NCBI RefSeq assembly: GCF_016908975.1
Contig: NZ_JAFBEX010000022.1
Coordinates: 1-64,000, forward strand
Origin: Neobacillus cucumis
GTDB taxonomy: Bacteria; Bacillota; Bacilli; Bacillales; Cytobacillaceae
Length of the DNA stretch: 64,000 bases
Reading direction: 5' to 3'
The notes beneath the pieces were generated by a model. The model was not told where the DNA came from, ran no database searches, and saw only the letters and a program-made list of their open reading frames with translations. Below are positions 62,311-64,000 of the stretch, one piece after another (positions within the stretch are counted from its first letter, which is position 1; every line of letters begins with the position of its first letter). The position numbers were made by a program, and so were the translations under genes.

Positions 62311-62441
62311 GCCTATATCACCTTTCGTCGTCGAATAGATGTTGTACCTTATAATCAGTCATTTTATATCATCTGCATCTTATTCAAATCGTAACCTACA
62401 ACGGCGAAATTTTCCATTTAAATGTCTTCCAATTCAATAAA

Positions 62442-62513
62442 TCATGCCAGGATAGGATTATTGGTGACAGGCACTATTTTTCCTATCCTGGCATGATAAA
62501 TGGTGACAGGCAC
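62442..62513. repeat. Inverted repeat with nested GGTGACAGGCAC motifs
   Basis: TCATGCCAGGATAGGA (62442-62457) and TCCTATCCTGGCATGA (62481-62496) are perfect 16-bp inverted repeats. GGTGACAGGCAC occurs inside the loop (62463-62474) and again after the right arm (62502-62513), 39 bp apart. It lies between the 268-aa gene and patB. Confidence 0.85.
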
Positions 62514-62516
62514 CAT

Positions 62517-63323
62517 TTAGTAATTCAGTTTAGCGAGCATGTAGAGTTCGGCTTGGAGCTTGTCTAGGATTTGGGTGAAGGGGGTGTGCATGAAGAGTGG
62601 GAAGAGGTCTTCGAGTGCGTCTTCGTAATCTTGTCCCATTAGTTCTCGTAAATTTACATATCTTTCATAGAGCATGGCTTTTTCGAAGTCGATTCCTAAT
62701 TCATAGAGACCCTGGAATAATGCTTCCTTTGGAATTTTCTTAATCTTTCTAAAGACCACTTCATTTTTATCAATTAACTTTTCATTTAAGTAATGCGTTA
62801 CATAATCAGTATAAATGATCTGTCCAACATCATCTGTTTCCTGCTTGGAATAGTTAAATCCAATCACATGATGCTCCTTATTTTCATGAAGAATAAACGT
62901 TTTATTTCCTCTTAAATGAGTAATAAAACTTTTTACATTTCTGTCAAAAATCTTATCAAACTGGATGATTTGCTGGAGCTTATAGGCAAACTCATTATGT
63001 TCTTCCCCTACAACAAACAACCTGTCCACAATCGGTAGTAGTTTTAATACCCCTTCAGATAATTGGCTTGAGGCATCATATATCGTGATGTCGTGGGCTT
63101 TCTTCATTCGCTTAACTTGACGTTTTTGTTCAGTAACCGATAACTTAGAGAATTCGTGAATCAGTTCATGTGATGTATTTTCTTTAAGTAACGATCCATA
63201 GGAAATGAATGCAACGGATAAATTCGTATTGGCTTTAAGCCAATGATAAACCGATACAGACAACTCTGTTACACCTGAGTTTGACTTTGGAGAATAAAAA
63301 CCAACTAAATACAATTCTATCAC
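62517..63323 (-). CDS. Hypothetical protein with Walker-A-like start, about 268 aa
   Basis: A soluble protein. Near the N-terminus LYLVGFYSPKSNSGVTELS resembles a degenerate ParA/MinD-type P-loop, followed by AFISYGSLL and later DITIYDASSQLSEGVLKLL, like a Walker B region. The canonical GKT/S is missing. The C-terminal half is helical and charged, with MLYERYVNLRELMGQDY. This may be a degenerate ParA/CpaE-like ATPase; low certainty. The start is GTG at 63323 or TTG at 63314, which has better spacing to AGG. Confidence 0.5.
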   Translation of the reverse strand: MIELYLVGFYSPKSNSGVTELSVSVYHWLKANTNLSVAFISYGSLLKENTSHELIHEFSKLSVTEQKRQVKRMKKAHDITIYDASSQLSEGVLKLLPIVDRLFVVGEEHNEFAYKLQQIIQFDKIFDRNVKSFITHLRGNKTFILHENKEHHVIGFNYSKQETDDVGQIIYTDYVTHYLNEKLIDKNEVVFRKIKKIPKEALFQGLYELGIDFEKAMLYERYVNLRELMGQDYEDALEDLFPLFMHTPFTQILDKLQAELYMLAKLNY

Positions 63324-63386
63324 CTGCCTTAATAAATGATATTCGCTGGCAGAGAAATGGAATGGGACAAATCACCAGTTCCAAAA

Positions 63387-63508
63387 CAAAAGCGCAAGCG
63401 CCTTGAACAGCCCCGACAAGCATAAGACGCTCAGGGAATTAAGGCGTTTTTTGCCTTCATTCCCTGAGCGTCTGTAGACCATCGAGGGGCTAGGCGCTGG
63501 AGCTGGAC
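63387..63508. repeat. Dispersed repeat family 2, copy 2
   Basis: The left end is AAAAGCGCAAGCGCC and the right end is GGCGCTGGAGCTGGAC, so it is inverted relative to the copy at 50014-50136. The central hairpin is GACGCTCAGGGAATtaaggc with its partner, about 18 bp long, a different sequence from copy 1. It fills most of the 63324-63612 gap. Confidence 0.85.
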
Positions 63509-63574
63509 GTCGACAGTCCTTTTATTAACAGTTATCCACAAGCGAAAATTTATAATTTCCTTGAAGATAACAAA

Positions 63575-63603
63575 AGTGGACATGGTTTTTAACCATGCCC
63601 ACT
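63575..63603 (-). terminator. Terminator of the edge gene
   Basis: AGTGGACATGG pairs with CCATGCCCACT (one mismatch), followed by TTTGTTATC on the minus strand. Confidence 0.75.
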
Positions 63604-63612
63604 GATAAAAGA

Positions 63613-63999
63613 TTAATGATTATAATGTTGAGATCCCTGTTGCATATTAGTTTGATTTCCTAACATCTGGCCTTGCATCGGATTCTGACCATACATTGGA
63701 TTCTGACCATGCTGTATGGCAACACTAGTTGGAGTACCACCCATTTGGCCCATTGGCATCATGTTTTGACCTGATCTTGAAACATGTAATGGTTGGTTCA
63801 TTTGTTGATTCATTGTTTGGTTCATTGGAGCATTCCCCATTATGCTACCCATCATGGCTTGGTCAATTCCCTGTGGTTGTCCAGGATTCACAACATATTG
63901 GGCTTTTAATGATTCACTTACAGGCTGAAAACTGTGTAAATAGGTTTTGGCTGTATGATCTTTCATGGTTGGAATCTGGTATTGACCTTGCTGATTCAT
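63613..63999 (-). CDS. Met/Gln/Asn/Gly-rich protein, partial at the window edge
   Basis: 128 residues are visible. An ordered start (HTAKTYLHSFQPVSESLKAQ) is followed by a low-complexity tail with PMGQMGG and NPMYGQNPMQGQMLG repeats, ending in a His. Such composition is common in spore coat and exosporium proteins, so that role is plausible but inferred. The ATG at 63999 is at the last bases of the window, so the gene may begin further upstream. Confidence 0.55.
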   Translation of the reverse strand: MNQQGQYQIPTMKDHTAKTYLHSFQPVSESLKAQYVVNPGQPQGIDQAMMGSIMGNAPMNQTMNQQMNQPLHVSRSGQNMMPMGQMGGTPTSVAIQHGQNPMYGQNPMQGQMLGNQTNMQQGSQHYNH

Positions 64000-64000
64000 A

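Noticed and set aside
1..64000. rRNA, tRNA, insertion sequences, prophage or integrative element
   Set aside because: No transposase, integrase, phage structural gene or tRNA/rRNA-like sequence was seen on either strand.

Overview
The window comes from a low-GC, endospore-forming Firmicute of the Bacillaceae, closest in gene style to Bacillus or Neobacillus. The evidence is an alpha/beta small acid-soluble spore protein, a complete GerA-type germinant receptor operon, an FtsZ ending in the Bacillus-type C-terminal peptide, AGGAGG-type ribosome binding sites with frequent TTG/GTG starts, and strong hairpin terminators. Most genes lie on the minus strand. I see no rRNA, tRNA, prophage, insertion sequence or CRISPR array.

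Layout. 0-8.5 kb: a DUF1292 protein, an Feo iron(II) uptake operon with FeoB split into two genes, a helicase with a nuclease-like N-terminus, and proBA behind a T-box. 8.5-19 kb: an FAD oxidoreductase, an SF1 helicase, a repeat-rich gap, a HemD-like protein and the gerA-gerC-D-gerB operon. 19-29 kb: thioesterase, VanW lipoprotein, formate/nitrite channel, proline dehydrogenase, a solitary ftsZ, a D-2-hydroxyacid dehydrogenase, DinB and sirtuin. 29-39 kb: adhE behind two Rex-type operators, a CAP-domain protein, dapA behind a lysine riboswitch, an SDR and an aldo/keto reductase, a tandem repeat array, and the NAD(P)HX repair enzyme. 39-50 kb: SASP, TerC, FMN reductase, an MltG-like fragment, an IolS-like reductase, an acetolactate-synthase-like enzyme, and a two-gene 2-oxoacid:ferredoxin oxidoreductase. 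50-64 kb: a divergent prs, tetR-ftsH with twin operators, a DUF3311/sodium-solute symporter pair, two more repeat arrays, a D-amino-acid-oxidase-like enzyme, YitT, queCDE behind a preQ1 riboswitch, a PfkB kinase, PatB and two uncharacterised proteins.

Themes. (1) The fused 2-oxoacid:ferredoxin oxidoreductase, AdhE with Rex-type sites and a formate/nitrite channel suggest real fermentative or micro-oxic capacity. (2) FtsZ, Prs and FtsH, normally single essential genes, each occur outside their usual gene neighbourhood. Prs and FtsH are clearly divergent, and ftsH sits under a TetR regulator with two matching operators. (3) Three classical RNA switches (T-box, lysine, preQ1) control proline, lysine/diaminopimelate and queuosine-precursor synthesis. 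(4) The intergenic regions are unusual. Three tandem arrays have an exact or near 52-bp period, about five helical turns; two of them are inverted relatives about 18.5 kb apart. A fourth degenerate array and a 20-bp array also occur, together with two dispersed structured repeat families. The GC-rich family shows paired base changes in its stem. These repeats are the most unexplained content of the window.
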